Positions 63,925 to 64,000 of a DNA stretch of 64,000 bases are shown one piece after another. How positions within the stretch are numbered: the first letter of the stretch is position 1; each line of letters begins with the position of its first letter. The notes under the pieces are model-generated. The model searched no databases, had not been told where the DNA came from, and saw nothing but the letters and a program-made list of their open reading frames with translations. This DNA is from Actinomyces ruminis. Lineage in GTDB: Bacteria > Actinomycetota > Actinomycetes > Actinomycetales > Actinomycetaceae. The stretch covers positions 124,001 to 188,000 of the forward strand of contig NZ_MTPX02000041.1 in assembly GCF_002154335.2 (NCBI RefSeq), in the 5' to 3' direction. The translations under genes and the position numbers were made by a program.

Positions 63925-64000
63925 TCAGTCGGTGACGGTCAGGAGCAGCGGCTCGGCGTCGGGGTCCGGCCCCAGCCGGATCTCGAAGTCGCCGGGCTCC
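63925..64000 (-). CDS. C-terminal end of a hydrolase-like protein (partial; GH3-type possible)
   Basis: Only the last 24 codons are inside the window: EPGDFEIRLGPDPDAEPLLL then TVTD and the stop (63925-63927). The GDFEIRLG pattern is common at the end of GH3 beta-glucosidase Fn3-like domains, and its position at the head of the hydrolase operon fits. The fragment is too short to be sure. Confidence 0.4.
   Translation of the reverse strand, partial: EPGDFEIRLGPDPDAEPLLLTVTD

Overview
The window comes from a high-GC Gram-positive bacterium, most likely an Actinomyces or close relative (Actinomycetaceae). Evidence seen: strong G/C third-position bias, many GTG starts, an alr-tsaE-tsaB-rimI string, a type-B sdhCAB operon, paired guaB/guaB3, and a CIRCE-controlled groES. 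The genus is an inference from gene content; no rRNA or tRNA gene was seen.

Layout. 1-6 kb: two tandem membrane proteins with PH-like folds, coaA and glmS. 6-12.4 kb: the NAD(P)HX repair enzyme nnr, then a minus-strand five-gene operon (ABC ATPase, two permeases, histidine kinase, response regulator). 12.6-20 kb: alr-tsaE-tsaB-rimI, then sdhCAB. 20-27 kb: a lipoprotein, an L,D-transpeptidase, and a TetR-controlled pair of ABC half-transporters. 27-41.6 kb: housekeeping genes (tsaD, a YbdK-type ligase, a THUMP-like methyltransferase, a SanA/YdcF protein, groES, guaB, a DnaQ-type exonuclease, guaB3, menE, an MFS transporter, purU). A HEPN/Abi-like candidate defence gene is wedged between the exonuclease and guaB3, overlapping the guaB3 start.

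41.6-45 kb is an accessory junction: a small HTH protein, a type I-E CRISPR array of 12 repeats without cas genes, an IS110-family element at the probable leader end, and an IS5-family remnant.

45-64 kb is a catabolic island for plant glycosides. It carries two different C-glycoside-deglycosidase-like alpha/beta pairs, a Gfo/Idh/MocA oxidoreductase (the expected partner that makes the 3-keto sugar), a LacI regulator, a sugar ABC importer (binding protein plus two permeases), a GH78-type and a GH106-type alpha-L-rhamnosidase, a GH43 enzyme, two tandem esterases and the end of a possible GH3 enzyme. Two LacI-type palindromes lie between the importer and the divergent rhamnosidase. The simplest reading is uptake of rhamnosylated and possibly acylated plant glycosides, trimming of rhamnose and pentose residues, and oxidation/elimination of C- or O-linked glucose.

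An important caveat: about two dozen genes, many of them essential (glmS, coaA, sdhA, tsaD), are each broken by what looks like a single missing base, usually a G or C in a short run. Two of the 12 CRISPR repeats also lack one C or G. This points to systematic sequence error, not gene decay, so such genes are given below as single CDS spanning the apparent frameshift.
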